A stretch of DNA of 43,133 nucleotides. It comes from an uncultured Pelagibacteraceae bacterium (GTDB lineage: Bacteria > Pseudomonadota > Alphaproteobacteria > Pelagibacterales > Pelagibacteraceae). Where the stretch lies: assembly GCA_902595745.1 (NCBI GenBank), contig CACJRE010000006.1, positions 1-43,133 of the forward strand. The letters run 5' to 3'. Position numbers and translations under genes: made by a program. The notes under the pieces were generated by a model. The model made no database searches and had not been told where the DNA came from. It worked only from the letters and a program-made list of their open reading frames with translations. Below are positions 1 to 8,074 of this stretch, piece by piece (position 1 is the stretch's first letter; each line of letters begins with the position of its first letter).

Positions 1-615
1 ATCAAAAATTTTAAAAATGTATTTTATAAAATTGAAGATTACAAAAATAAGATTTTATTTGATGAAGCTAAGCTGTTTAGCTATTGGTATATTCCAAAAA
101 AATTAAATAAAAAAAAAATCAGAATTTTTAACGTCAAATTTAGTAAAGAAATTAAGCAATTATTGTCAAAATTAAATTTGAAAAATGATACTTTTGTTCA
201 TAGAGATTTTCATGTTTCAAACTTAGTCGTTAATTCCAAAAATCAAATTGGATTAATTGATAATCAAGATGCTTTAATTGGAAACAAGGCCTATGATTTA
301 GCCTCATTAATAGACGATGTTAGATTTAAAACTTCCAATTCACTTAAAGTAAAAGTTTATAATTACTATTTAAAGACTAATAAAAAAATTAATGCTGATA
401 AATTTAAGAACGACTTTGAAATTTTATCAGTTCTTCGAAATTTAAAGATCATTGGCATATTCATGAGATTGGCTGAAAGAGATAAAAAAAAAAAATATTT
501 AAAGCTTATTCCGTATGCATGGAAAATGATTGATAATAGGTTGGCTAAAAATAAAAACCTTAATAGCTTAAAGTTATTACTAGCATCTAATTTTCCTAAA
601 TTTATAAGTAAGTAA
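1..615 (+). CDS. AmgK-like aminoglycoside-phosphotransferase-fold sugar kinase (5' end outside window)
   Basis: This frame is open from base 1, so the gene begins upstream of the window; the TTG at 163 is internal. The visible 204 residues hold the catalytic loop HRDFHVSN (bases 199-222) and a metal-binding IDNQDA segment followed by AYDLASLIDD. That arrangement is typical of the AmgK branch of the APH kinase fold, which phosphorylates the anomeric position of N-acetylmuramate or N-acetylglucosamine. A single base separates its stop from the next gene, a MurU-like nucleotidyltransferase, so the two are almost certainly co-transcribed. Together they fit the AmgK-MurU route that turns recovered MurNAc into UDP-MurNAc. 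Family membership is clear from the motifs; the exact sugar is inferred. Another small-molecule kinase of the APH fold is possible. Confidence 0.8.
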   Translation: MKNFKNVFYKIEDYKNKILFDEAKLFSYWYIPKKLNKKKIRIFNVKFSKEIKQLLSKLNLKNDTFVHRDFHVSNLVVNSKNQIGLIDNQDALIGNKAYDLASLIDDVRFKTSNSLKVKVYNYYLKTNKKINADKFKNDFEILSVLRNLKIIGIFMRLAERDKKKKYLKLIPYAWKMIDNRLAKNKNLNSLKLLLASNFPKFISK

Positions 616-616
616 A

Positions 617-1306
617 ATGAAAATTAATACAGCTTTTATTTTATGTGCAGGATTTGGAAAAAGATTAAATCCATTAACATTAGATACCCCGAAACCTTTA
701 ATCAAATTAAATAATATTACAGTGCTAGAAACATGTATTAATCTGATAGAAAGTTTGGGTATACAGCAAATTATTATCAATACTTTTTATTTAAGAGATC
801 AAATTCATAGTTTTATAAATAATAAAGAATTTATATCTAAAATTTTAATTGTTGAAGACGGTAATAAAATTCTTGATACAGGTGGTGGCATAAACAATAT
901 GTTGAAACATACGAATGAAGAAAATGTTTTAATTTTCAACCCAGATACCATATGGAAAAAAAATTATACTAATGAGATTATTGAGATGGAAAAATTATAT
1001 TTTTCTAATCAACTAAAAAACATTCTTTTATTAGTAAAAAAAGAATTAAGTTTTGATAAAAATTTAAGTGGTGATTTTGATCTAATAGATAATTTAATAA
1101 TTAAAAATAATGATAGAAAATTTATTTACACAGGATGCCAAATTATAAATAGAAAACTTCTTTCTGATTACAAAGATAAAAATTTTTCAATATCAAATGT
1201 ATGGAATGATCTTATTAAAAAAAAAGAATTATATGGTTTCGAGACTACAGAAAAGTTTTATCATTTAACAGATCTTGAAACTTTCAAAAAACTACAAGAT
1301 CTTTAG
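617..1306 (+). CDS. murU: MurU-like sugar-1-phosphate nucleotidyltransferase
   Basis: A 229-residue nucleotidyltransferase of the GT-A/NTP_transferase fold. The N-terminal nucleotide-binding signature (AGFGKRLNPLT, residues 11-21, then TPKPL) is intact. LDTGGGI lies near residue 86, and NPD near residue 108 supplies the likely metal-binding Asp110. This length and pattern match MurU, the MurNAc-1-phosphate uridylyltransferase, rather than the longer GlmU or RfbA. It starts 2 bases after the stop of the AmgK-like kinase gene, which supports the same peptidoglycan-recycling job. Its last 23 bases overlap the 3' end of the convergent gpmA. A general NDP-sugar pyrophosphorylase with another substrate cannot be excluded. 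Confidence 0.78.
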   Translation: MKINTAFILCAGFGKRLNPLTLDTPKPLIKLNNITVLETCINLIESLGIQQIIINTFYLRDQIHSFINNKEFISKILIVEDGNKILDTGGGINNMLKHTNEENVLIFNPDTIWKKNYTNEIIEMEKLYFSNQLKNILLLVKKELSFDKNLSGDFDLIDNLIIKNNDRKFIYTGCQIINRKLLSDYKDKNFSISNVWNDLIKKKELYGFETTEKFYHLTDLETFKKLQDL

Positions 1307-1997
1307 CTCTTTCACGATCTAAGTATTTGCAATCAGTAATTTTATTCTCTTTATTTAATTTTATTAATAAAGGGTTTCCAGTTGGAATCTCTAATTTAGA
1401 TATTTGATTTTCATCTAACTTAAATAAATATTTACACAATGCCCTAATCGAATTTCCATGTGCAGAAATTAAAATATTATTATTAGAAATTTCATTTTCA
1501 ATTGTTTTTTTATAAAACTCCAATACTCTTTCGTAAGTATCTTTAAGAGACTCTGTGTCGGGAATTTTACTAATTGGTATTTCTTTATAAGTTTTAATAT
1601 TTAAAGGATGATAAGGATTACTTTTATCTAGTGGATCTGGTCGTAAATCCCATGAACGTCTAAATTGATGAACTTTTTTCTCACCAATTTTTATTTTCAT
1701 TTCATCTTTATTTAAGCCAGTCAGAGCGCCATAATGCCTTTCATTTAATTGCCAAGCTTCTCTTGAAAGACTCTCATCACTTAATACTTCCTTTATAAGT
1801 CTTAGAGTATTTTTTGCTCTTAATTGGTAGGATGAGTAAAAAATATCAATATTGATATTTTGTAATTTTATTAGTTCACCTGATTTTTTAGCTTCTAATT
1901 TACCATTTTCAGTTAAATCTACATCAACCCAACCTGTGAATTTTTTTTCAAGATTCCATACACTTTGACCATGTCTTACCAAAATTAAATAACTCAT
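1284..1997 (-). CDS. gpmA: 2,3-bisphosphoglycerate-dependent phosphoglycerate mutase
   Basis: A 237-residue histidine phosphatase-fold enzyme that interconverts 3- and 2-phosphoglycerate in glycolysis and gluconeogenesis. It begins with the phosphohistidine motif VRHGQSVWN (His9), followed by FTGWVDVDLTENG. NERHYGALTGLNK (residues 85-97) contains Glu86, and RRSWDLRPDPL and SAHGNSIRAL (second catalytic His) follow. All are hallmarks of dPGM. The length is normal for the family. It is divergent from the lipoprotein gene at 2048, with a 50-bp A/T-rich spacer. Its 3' end overlaps the convergent nucleotidyltransferase gene by 23 bp, with no terminator between them. Confidence 0.95.
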   Translation of the reverse strand: MSYLILVRHGQSVWNLEKKFTGWVDVDLTENGKLEAKKSGELIKLQNINIDIFYSSYQLRAKNTLRLIKEVLSDESLSREAWQLNERHYGALTGLNKDEMKIKIGEKKVHQFRRSWDLRPDPLDKSNPYHPLNIKTYKEIPISKIPDTESLKDTYERVLEFYKKTIENEISNNNILISAHGNSIRALCKYLFKLDENQISKLEIPTGNPLLIKLNKENKITDCKYLDRERAKDLVVF

Positions 1998-2047
1998 TTG
2001 TTAATCTTTTAATTTAATTTATAAAATATGACTACTAATAAAATTAT

Positions 2048-2647
2048 ATGAAAATTTTAAAAATTATTTCAGTCTTTATATTATTATTTCTAATTTCGGC
2101 TTGTTCTTCGATACCATCAAATACATCAAATAGTTGCTCAATATTTAATGAAAGATATTTATGGTTTAAACATGTTAATAAATCAGAAAAAAAATGGGGA
2201 ACTCCTATTTATTTACAACTTGCAATTATAAAGATGGAGTCTGATTTTGATTGGCTAGCAAAACCTCCAAGACAGAAACTTTTTAAAGTTATTCCTTACA
2301 AAAGACCATCAAGTTCATTTGGATATTCTCAAGCTGTTAATGGTACTTGGGAGCAATACAAAAAAGAGACAGGAAATAAACTTGCTGTTAGAAGTAGGTT
2401 CAAAGATAGTGTTGATTTTATTGGGTGGTATACAAATAAATCTAGTAATATTTTAAACATATCCAAATCAGACGCTTTTAAACAATACATTGCTTATCAT
2501 GAAGGTTGGGGAGGTTTTAAGAATTACAAAGATAATAAAAAAGTTATAAATTTAGCAAAAAGAGTTGAGAAGCAGTCTAATGATTATAAAAATCAATTAA
2601 AAGAGTGTAGAAGCTCACTTAGTAAAAAAAAATATATTATTTTTTAG
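2048..2647 (+). CDS. Lysozyme-like (SLT-domain) lipoprotein
   Basis: A 199-residue predicted lipoprotein. A hydrophobic signal sequence ends in the lipobox LISAC with Cys19. The mature part resembles the Slt/goose-lysozyme fold: IIKMESDF places a candidate catalytic Glu64, SSSFGYSQ (residues 88-95) matches the substrate-groove GxxQ segment, and AYHEGWGGF lies further on. It probably acts on peptidoglycan as a membrane-anchored transglycosylase, though enzymatic activity is inferred from the motifs only. The last 11 bases overlap the convergent RND pump gene. It stands alone on its strand. Confidence 0.75.
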   Translation: MKILKIISVFILLFLISACSSIPSNTSNSCSIFNERYLWFKHVNKSEKKWGTPIYLQLAIIKMESDFDWLAKPPRQKLFKVIPYKRPSSSFGYSQAVNGTWEQYKKETGNKLAVRSRFKDSVDFIGWYTNKSSNILNISKSDAFKQYIAYHEGWGGFKNYKDNKKVINLAKRVEKQSNDYKNQLKECRSSLSKKKYIIF

Positions 2648-5600
2648 ATAATTCTTTTTTTAGTTCTAAATCAACTGAATCGATTCTTTTGGTATTTTTA
2701 GCAAGTGTTAAATACATCGTTGGAGTTACATAAAGAGTAAAGAAAGTAGATATTATCATCCCTCCAAGAATAGTTGCTCCTACAGCTAGTCTAGACGCTT
2801 CTCCAGCTCCCGGTCCAATATTTCCAATTACCAGAGGAATCATTGCAATCATAGTGCTTATAGAAGTCATCATGATAGGTCGAAATCTTAATTCACAAGC
2901 TTCTTTAACTGAGTCTTGTATCTTTTTTCCAGTAGTTCTTATTTGATTTGCATAATCAACAATCAAAATACTGTTTTTAGTTGATATACCAATCAGGATT
3001 ACAAGAGCAATTTGAGAAAAGATATTTATTGAACTGTTTAAGAATAAAATAAATACTAATCCACCAAAAACAGCCAATGGTACGGTTAACATGATTATAA
3101 ATGGATGAACAAATGAGTTAAATGTAGCAGCCATTACCAAATAAGCGGTAAGTAAACCAAGAGCAAAAATTATATAAAGCTCATTAGTAGTTTCTTTAAC
3201 CTCCTCAGACTCACCCTTCCAAGTAATTTGATTTGTAGGTGCCACTTCAGCCATAACATTTTCTAAATATTCAATTGCCTCAAATAAAGAATAATTTTCA
3301 TTTATATTTGCAGAAATTGTTACTGCTCTTTGTCTATTATATCTTGCAAGAACTTTTGCAGATCCTTCCTCTCTTAGATCAACCAAGTTTGATAATGAGA
3401 TTAATTCTCCAGTTGTTCCAGATCTTACAAAAAGTTTACTTAAACTATCTTTGTCTTTTCTATCAAATAAATATTGCTGAAGAATAATAGGATATTCTTT
3501 GCCCAATTTGTTAAATGTGGTAACTCTTTTACCACCATATAATGTCTCTAATGTTTGACCAATCGATCTAGTTGATATTCCCAAATCTTTAGCTTTATTT
3601 TTATTGATAACTAATTTTACTTCTGGTTTATTTCTATTAAAGTCAGACTCAATTCTTGATAATCCTCTATTTCTTCGAAGCTTACTGATTACATCATTTT
3701 GAATATCTTCCAATTCTTCGTAAGTACTTCCAAGAATAACCATTTGAATTGGTTTATTGTAATTAGATACCCTAATAGCTTGAGGTGAAATTGGAAATGC
3801 CAATGTTTGAGGTACAGTTACTATTTTACCAATAGCTTGTCTCATTATTGTTAATGCATCCTTATCTCGTTTTTTCCAATCTTCAAGTAAAGCAATAATA
3901 ATAAAACTATTAAATGAATTTGCAGAGCTTCCAAATCCTGGAACTCTCATTATAAATTTATCATAAGGGCTATTCTCTGCTTGAAGTAATGGAAGTAATC
4001 TTTTTTCTACTACTTGTGCTTTTTCTTGAGTGTAATCAAAAGAACTTCCCTCATCAGTAAATCCAATAACCAAATAAACACCTCTATCTTCTTTAGGAAG
4101 AAGTTCTTTTGTCGTATACATGAATAAAGCAACAGATCCTGCAATGATTATAATAATAAAAGTTATAATCGTTTTCTTTTTATTTAACCAAAAATTTAAT
4201 GTTTCTTTATAAAAATTTGAAAAACCTTGAAAAAAAACATTAAATTTTCTAACAAAAAAACCAGAACTCGTTTTTTTATTTAAAAACTTACTACCTAGCA
4301 TTGGTGAAAGTGTTAATGCAACAAATGATGAAACAACAATAGAAAATGATAGAGCTATTGCAGTTTCTCTAAATAAAGTTCCAGATATTCCTTTAATAAA
4401 AATCAATGGAATGAAAACAGCAAGTAAAATTAAAGTCGTTGCAATAATTGCAAAGGTAATTTGTCTTGATCCCTTGTAAGCTGCAACCAATGGACTTTCA
4501 CCATTTTCTATTCTTCTATATATTGCATCTGTCATGATAACAGAGTCATCAGTAATAATTCCAATCGCAAGTATAAAACTAAGAAGTACAAATATATTTA
4601 TTGATAAATCAAATAGATAAATACCTAAAAATGATGCAATTAAGCTTACAGGTAGGGCAACAGCTGGAACAATCACTGCTTTTATATTTCCTAAAAATAA
4701 ATAAATTATTATTACCACTAAAATAAATGCAATTGCTAAAGTTTTGTAAACTTCATCAATAGCAGCCTTAACATATGTAGCTCTATTGAATGAAACTTCC
4801 AATTTAAGACTGTCGGGCAAAGTTTTTCTAACTTCTTTAATTTTTTTCTGAATTTCATTTGATAATTCAACTGTTGAAGCACCACTTTTTGCATAAATTC
4901 CTATACCAACTGTTTTTTGATTTAAATTATTTTTGCTTTGAGATTTAAATAATGTTTTTTCAGAAACAGGACCCAATTCTACGTTTGCAACATCTGACAA
5001 TCTTACAATTTGATCCTTTGTCTTTTTTATTGGTAAAAATTTTAATTCATTAATATTTGTGTAGGACTTATCTAAATTAATTGTTAAATCTATATTTTCT
5101 GCCTCTAAAGTTCCTGCAGGCAAGCTTATGTTTTCATTTCTTAGTGCATTTTCAACTTCTTGAATAGTCATGTCATTTGCAGCTAATTTGATAGGGTCAA
5201 TCCAAATTCTAACACTAAGCTCTCTTAGTCCTCCAAGTAGAATTCTTCCAACCCCTTTCACACTTGAAAAAGCATCTACTAAATATCTATCTGCATAATC
5301 ACCAAGTTCTAAATCAGACCATGTTAAAGATGAAACTGAAAGCCACATTGTTGTTGTGAAACCAGCTGCCTGTTTTAATATCTGTGGTGCGTCTGCTTCT
5401 GAGGGAAGAGCATCAACTATTCTTGCTACTCTTTCTCTTATATCATTTGCTGCATCATCAAGCTCAATATCTGTATCAAACTCAATGTTAATACTACTTC
5501 TTCCATTTTCAGACTTAGAGTCAATATTCTTTATTCCTTCTGCACCTCCTATAACATCTTCTATTACTTGAGTTATTTCTTGATCAATAATTGGAGCTGA

Positions 5601-5765
5601 TGCAGATTTATAATTAACTTTTACTTGGACTACGGGTGGCTGCAAACCATCAGGCAATTCCCTAACTGGTAGTTCAGAATAAATAAATAAACCAAATACG
5701 ATAAGTATTAAAGATAGAACCCAAGCAACAACTGGTCTTCTAATACTTAGTTCAGTTATATACAT
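2637..5765 (-). CDS. RND-family efflux pump inner-membrane transporter (HAE1/AcrB type)
   Basis: A 1042-residue RND permease with the expected two-fold layout: TM1 near residues 10-30, a large periplasmic loop, TM2-6, a second loop and TM8-12. The proton-relay residues are intact: Asp406-Asp407 in GIITDDSV (TM4) and Lys930 in GISTKNSILIV (TM10). The N-terminus (SIRRPVVAWVLSLILIVFG) is typical of the hydrophobe/amphiphile exporters. It starts 4 bases after its adaptor gene in an operon with a sulfurtransferase and msrA. No TolC-like outer-membrane partner is encoded in the window. Substrate unknown; the operon context hints at oxidative or sulfur-related compounds, which is inference. Confidence 0.93.
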   Translation of the reverse strand: MYITELSIRRPVVAWVLSLILIVFGLFIYSELPVRELPDGLQPPVVQVKVNYKSASAPIIDQEITQVIEDVIGGAEGIKNIDSKSENGRSSINIEFDTDIELDDAANDIRERVARIVDALPSEADAPQILKQAAGFTTTMWLSVSSLTWSDLELGDYADRYLVDAFSSVKGVGRILLGGLRELSVRIWIDPIKLAANDMTIQEVENALRNENISLPAGTLEAENIDLTINLDKSYTNINELKFLPIKKTKDQIVRLSDVANVELGPVSEKTLFKSQSKNNLNQKTVGIGIYAKSGASTVELSNEIQKKIKEVRKTLPDSLKLEVSFNRATYVKAAIDEVYKTLAIAFILVVIIIYLFLGNIKAVIVPAVALPVSLIASFLGIYLFDLSINIFVLLSFILAIGIITDDSVIMTDAIYRRIENGESPLVAAYKGSRQITFAIIATTLILLAVFIPLIFIKGISGTLFRETAIALSFSIVVSSFVALTLSPMLGSKFLNKKTSSGFFVRKFNVFFQGFSNFYKETLNFWLNKKKTIITFIIIIIAGSVALFMYTTKELLPKEDRGVYLVIGFTDEGSSFDYTQEKAQVVEKRLLPLLQAENSPYDKFIMRVPGFGSSANSFNSFIIIALLEDWKKRDKDALTIMRQAIGKIVTVPQTLAFPISPQAIRVSNYNKPIQMVILGSTYEELEDIQNDVISKLRRNRGLSRIESDFNRNKPEVKLVINKNKAKDLGISTRSIGQTLETLYGGKRVTTFNKLGKEYPIILQQYLFDRKDKDSLSKLFVRSGTTGELISLSNLVDLREEGSAKVLARYNRQRAVTISANINENYSLFEAIEYLENVMAEVAPTNQITWKGESEEVKETTNELYIIFALGLLTAYLVMAATFNSFVHPFIIMLTVPLAVFGGLVFILFLNSSINIFSQIALVILIGISTKNSILIVDYANQIRTTGKKIQDSVKEACELRFRPIMMTSISTMIAMIPLVIGNIGPGAGEASRLAVGATILGGMIISTFFTLYVTPTMYLTLAKNTKRIDSVDLELKKELSKK

Positions 5766-5769
5766 TTAA

Positions 5770-6780
5770 TTATTTATTTTTATTTTCTTCTTTTTTTGAG
5801 TCAGATTTCTTAAAGATATTTAATTTTTTAATCCAATCAAACTTACTTTTTTTCTGTTTTGTTTGAGTGGGTTTGTCTTTCTTTTTCCAACTTGATACCT
5901 TTGGCTTTGACCCATACTTAATTGGTTTTATTTTACCATTAGGTCTTGTTTTCTTTAGACCTTCAGCAACTACTGTATCACCATTTTTAAGGCCAGCTGT
6001 AACTTCTACGATACCTTGTTTTCTTAAGCCAATTTCTATCTCAGTTTTTCTTACAGTATTTTCTTTATCAACTTTATACACGTAAACATTATCTCCCTCC
6101 ATAAGAAGACTAGTATCTAAAATACTAAGTGAGTTTCTTTCATTGTAATTAATGGAAACTTCTAACAAAGAGCCAGATAAAAGTTCATTGTTGGGATTGT
6201 TAAGTTTAATTCTTACTGGTAGCGATCTTTTATTAGTATTAATTCTACTCGCAGTTGACTCTACAATGCCTGAATATTTTTTAAGATTATTTCCAGAAAA
6301 TTTTATATCAACATTTTGACCTTTTTTAACATATGGTGCAAAGGTTTCAGGTATGTCAACATCAACAAATAAAATAGAGGTATCCTCTAAGTTTAGTATA
6401 ATAGAACTTTTTGATACATCGATATCATTCGAAAAATCTCTCTTACCAATAATACCATCAAAGGGAGTGACGATGTTCCTATTCTTAAGTTTAGCAATTA
6501 TATCTCCGGCTCTAACTTTTGTGTTATATTCGATAGGTTCTAAAATTTCATATTTTTCAATATTATAGGACTTGATCTGAGCAGGTACAGCTGTACCAAA
6601 TGTTTCAATTGTATTTTGAAATAATTTTTGCTCAACAACTTTTACAATTATTCCTGGTGGAGGTCTTTTGCTAAATTTTTTCTTAAAATAATTTCCAACC
6701 ATTGTTCTTGCAACAATCACAGCTGTAATTATAAAAAAAAATATTATTACTATTGAAATTATTTTGGTTGATCTTTTCAT
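5770..6780 (-). CDS. RND efflux periplasmic adaptor (MFP family) lacking the alpha-hairpin
   Basis: A 336-residue membrane-fusion protein with an N-terminal membrane anchor (residues about 7-25). The biotinyl-lipoyl halves read KVRAGDIIAKL (88-98) and IVTPFDGIIGKR (103-114). A beta-barrel (ILFVDVDIPETF onward) and a membrane-proximal domain (RKQGIVEVTAGLKNGD, 253-268) follow. In ordinary adaptors the two lipoyl halves are separated by a coiled-coil hairpin of some 50-100 residues; here only about four residues intervene, so the hairpin that contacts TolC is absent. The C-terminal 45 residues form a lysine-rich tail. It lies 3 bases after the sulfurtransferase gene and 4 bases before the pump gene. 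Confidence 0.88.
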   Translation of the reverse strand: MKRSTKIISIVIIFFFIITAVIVARTMVGNYFKKKFSKRPPPGIIVKVVEQKLFQNTIETFGTAVPAQIKSYNIEKYEILEPIEYNTKVRAGDIIAKLKNRNIVTPFDGIIGKRDFSNDIDVSKSSIILNLEDTSILFVDVDIPETFAPYVKKGQNVDIKFSGNNLKKYSGIVESTASRINTNKRSLPVRIKLNNPNNELLSGSLLEVSINYNERNSLSILDTSLLMEGDNVYVYKVDKENTVRKTEIEIGLRKQGIVEVTAGLKNGDTVVAEGLKKTRPNGKIKPIKYGSKPKVSSWKKKDKPTQTKQKKSKFDWIKKLNIFKKSDSKKEENKNK

Positions 6781-6783
6781 GTT

Positions 6784-7596
6784 TTAAATTCTTCCGTACT
6801 CTGACCACGAGCCATCGTAGATAGTTGGCATATATTTATCATTTATTAATGAATAAGCCAGAGCCAATACGCTAGCGGTTACTCCAGAACCACATGAAAA
6901 TACTAGGTTTTTACTAGGGTCAAAGTTTAATGACTTAAATTTTTCTAAAATTTTATCTTTGTTAACAAACGTATGATCATCATTTATTAATTCTCCAAAA
7001 GGTAAACAAAAAGAATTTTCTATTGAACCACTTCTTAAACCTTTTCTTGGTTCTGCTACCTTACCTTCGAATCTTTCTCTGCTTCTTGCATCTATAACAC
7101 TGAAATCATTCTTGTTAATATTTTCATCTATCTCTTTTTTATTTTTTACAAGCTCTTTATTTTCCTTACATAAATAGATTGAATTTTTAGTTATTACCTC
7201 TTTATTGTTTGTGATTTTATTTTCTTTTTTCCATTTCTTAAATCCACCGTTAAGAACATGCACAAGTTTTGGATCGTGCCCAAAATAAATTAAGTTATAC
7301 CAGCCTCTACACGAACTTATCACATCTGAATTATCATAAATTACGATTTGGTCTTTATTTTCAATACCCATTTCTTCCATAATTTTTTTCCATGAGTTTT
7401 GATCAGTTAGCATATGAGGTAAGTCAGTATCTATTTTTGAATTTTTATCTAAATCAAAAAAAATTGCCTCTGGGATATGTTCTTCATTATATTCATTTAG
7501 TCCATTTCTTTTCGTTTGAGGCATATGCCATGAACAATCAATAATTTTTACATTATTAATATTTTCTTGTAACCAATTAGTATCAACTAAAGACAT
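6784..7596 (-). CDS. sseA: Sulfurtransferase, 3-mercaptopyruvate type (tandem rhodanese)
   Basis: A 270-residue protein with two rhodanese domains. The first (about 1-125) is non-catalytic and contains GWYNLIYFGHD and HVLNGGFKKW. The second carries the active-site loop SCGSGVTA with Cys235. CGSGVT is the loop signature of 3-mercaptopyruvate sulfurtransferases, whereas thiosulfate sulfurtransferases usually have CRKGVT. It should transfer sulfane sulfur from 3-mercaptopyruvate to a thiol acceptor. It starts one base after msrA and precedes the RND adaptor by 3 bases, so it shares their transcript. The physiological acceptor is not visible from the sequence. Confidence 0.88.
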   Translation of the reverse strand: MSLVDTNWLQENINNVKIIDCSWHMPQTKRNGLNEYNEEHIPEAIFFDLDKNSKIDTDLPHMLTDQNSWKKIMEEMGIENKDQIVIYDNSDVISSCRGWYNLIYFGHDPKLVHVLNGGFKKWKKENKITNNKEVITKNSIYLCKENKELVKNKKEIDENINKNDFSVIDARSRERFEGKVAEPRKGLRSGSIENSFCLPFGELINDDHTFVNKDKILEKFKSLNFDPSKNLVFSCGSGVTASVLALAYSLINDKYMPTIYDGSWSEYGRI

Positions 7597-7597
7597 T

Positions 7598-8041
7598 CTA
7601 TCTTTTCTCTAAATATTTTTGGTGATATTCTTCAGCAGGACAATAGTTTTTAACTAGTGAAACTTTTGTTACAATTTTCCCTGAAAATTTAATATTTTCT
7701 TCTTTAATTATTTTTTCAGAAATTTCTTTTTGTTGATCATTAAAATAAAATATTTCACTTCTATATTGTGTACCAAAATCTGGGCCTTGAGAATTTAAAG
7801 TTGTAGGGTCATGAATTTTAAAAAAATATTTTAATATTTCTTCATAGGAAATTATTTTAGGATCAAAATCTAATTTGACGACTTCAGCATGATTAGTCGT
7901 TCCAGTACACACTTCTTTATAAGTTGTCTCACTAGTATTACCTCCACAGTATCCTACTTCAGTTTTAATAATACCATCAAGTTTACTAAATTTAATTTCT
8001 GGTCCCCAAAAACATCCTAAAGCTAAAATTGCTATTTCCAT
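7598..8041 (-). CDS. msrA: Peptide methionine-S-sulfoxide reductase A
   Basis: A 147-residue MsrA with the catalytic GCFWG motif (Cys10), GYCGG, the HAEVV block and PAEEYHQKYL near the C-terminus. A Cys in KNYCPAEEYH may be the resolving thiol. It reduces methionine-S-sulfoxide in proteins or free methionine, using thioredoxin. The protein is compact, with a short lead before the catalytic Cys, so it should be cytoplasmic. It is the first gene of a run msrA - sulfurtransferase - RND adaptor - RND pump, and starts 33 bp from the divergent DMT permease gene across a near-perfect palindrome. Confidence 0.95.
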   Translation of the reverse strand: MEIAILALGCFWGPEIKFSKLDGIIKTEVGYCGGNTSETTYKEVCTGTTNHAEVVKLDFDPKIISYEEILKYFFKIHDPTTLNSQGPDFGTQYRSEIFYFNDQQKEISEKIIKEENIKFSGKIVTKVSLVKNYCPAEEYHQKYLEKR

Positions 8042-8046
8042 TGATA

Positions 8047-8071
8047 ATTAACCTAATTAATTTAAGTTAAT
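8047..8071. promoter_or_regulatory. 25-bp near-palindrome between divergent msrA and DMT permease genes
   Basis: ATTAAC (8047-8052) is mirrored by GTTAAT (8066-8071) around an A/T core. Ten of the twelve base-pair positions around the centre are complementary. It fills most of the 33-bp gap between the two start codons, so any protein binding it would affect both genes. A/T-rich sequence makes palindromes easier to form by chance; the two C-G pairs add some weight. Confidence 0.4.
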
Positions 8072-8074
8072 CAT

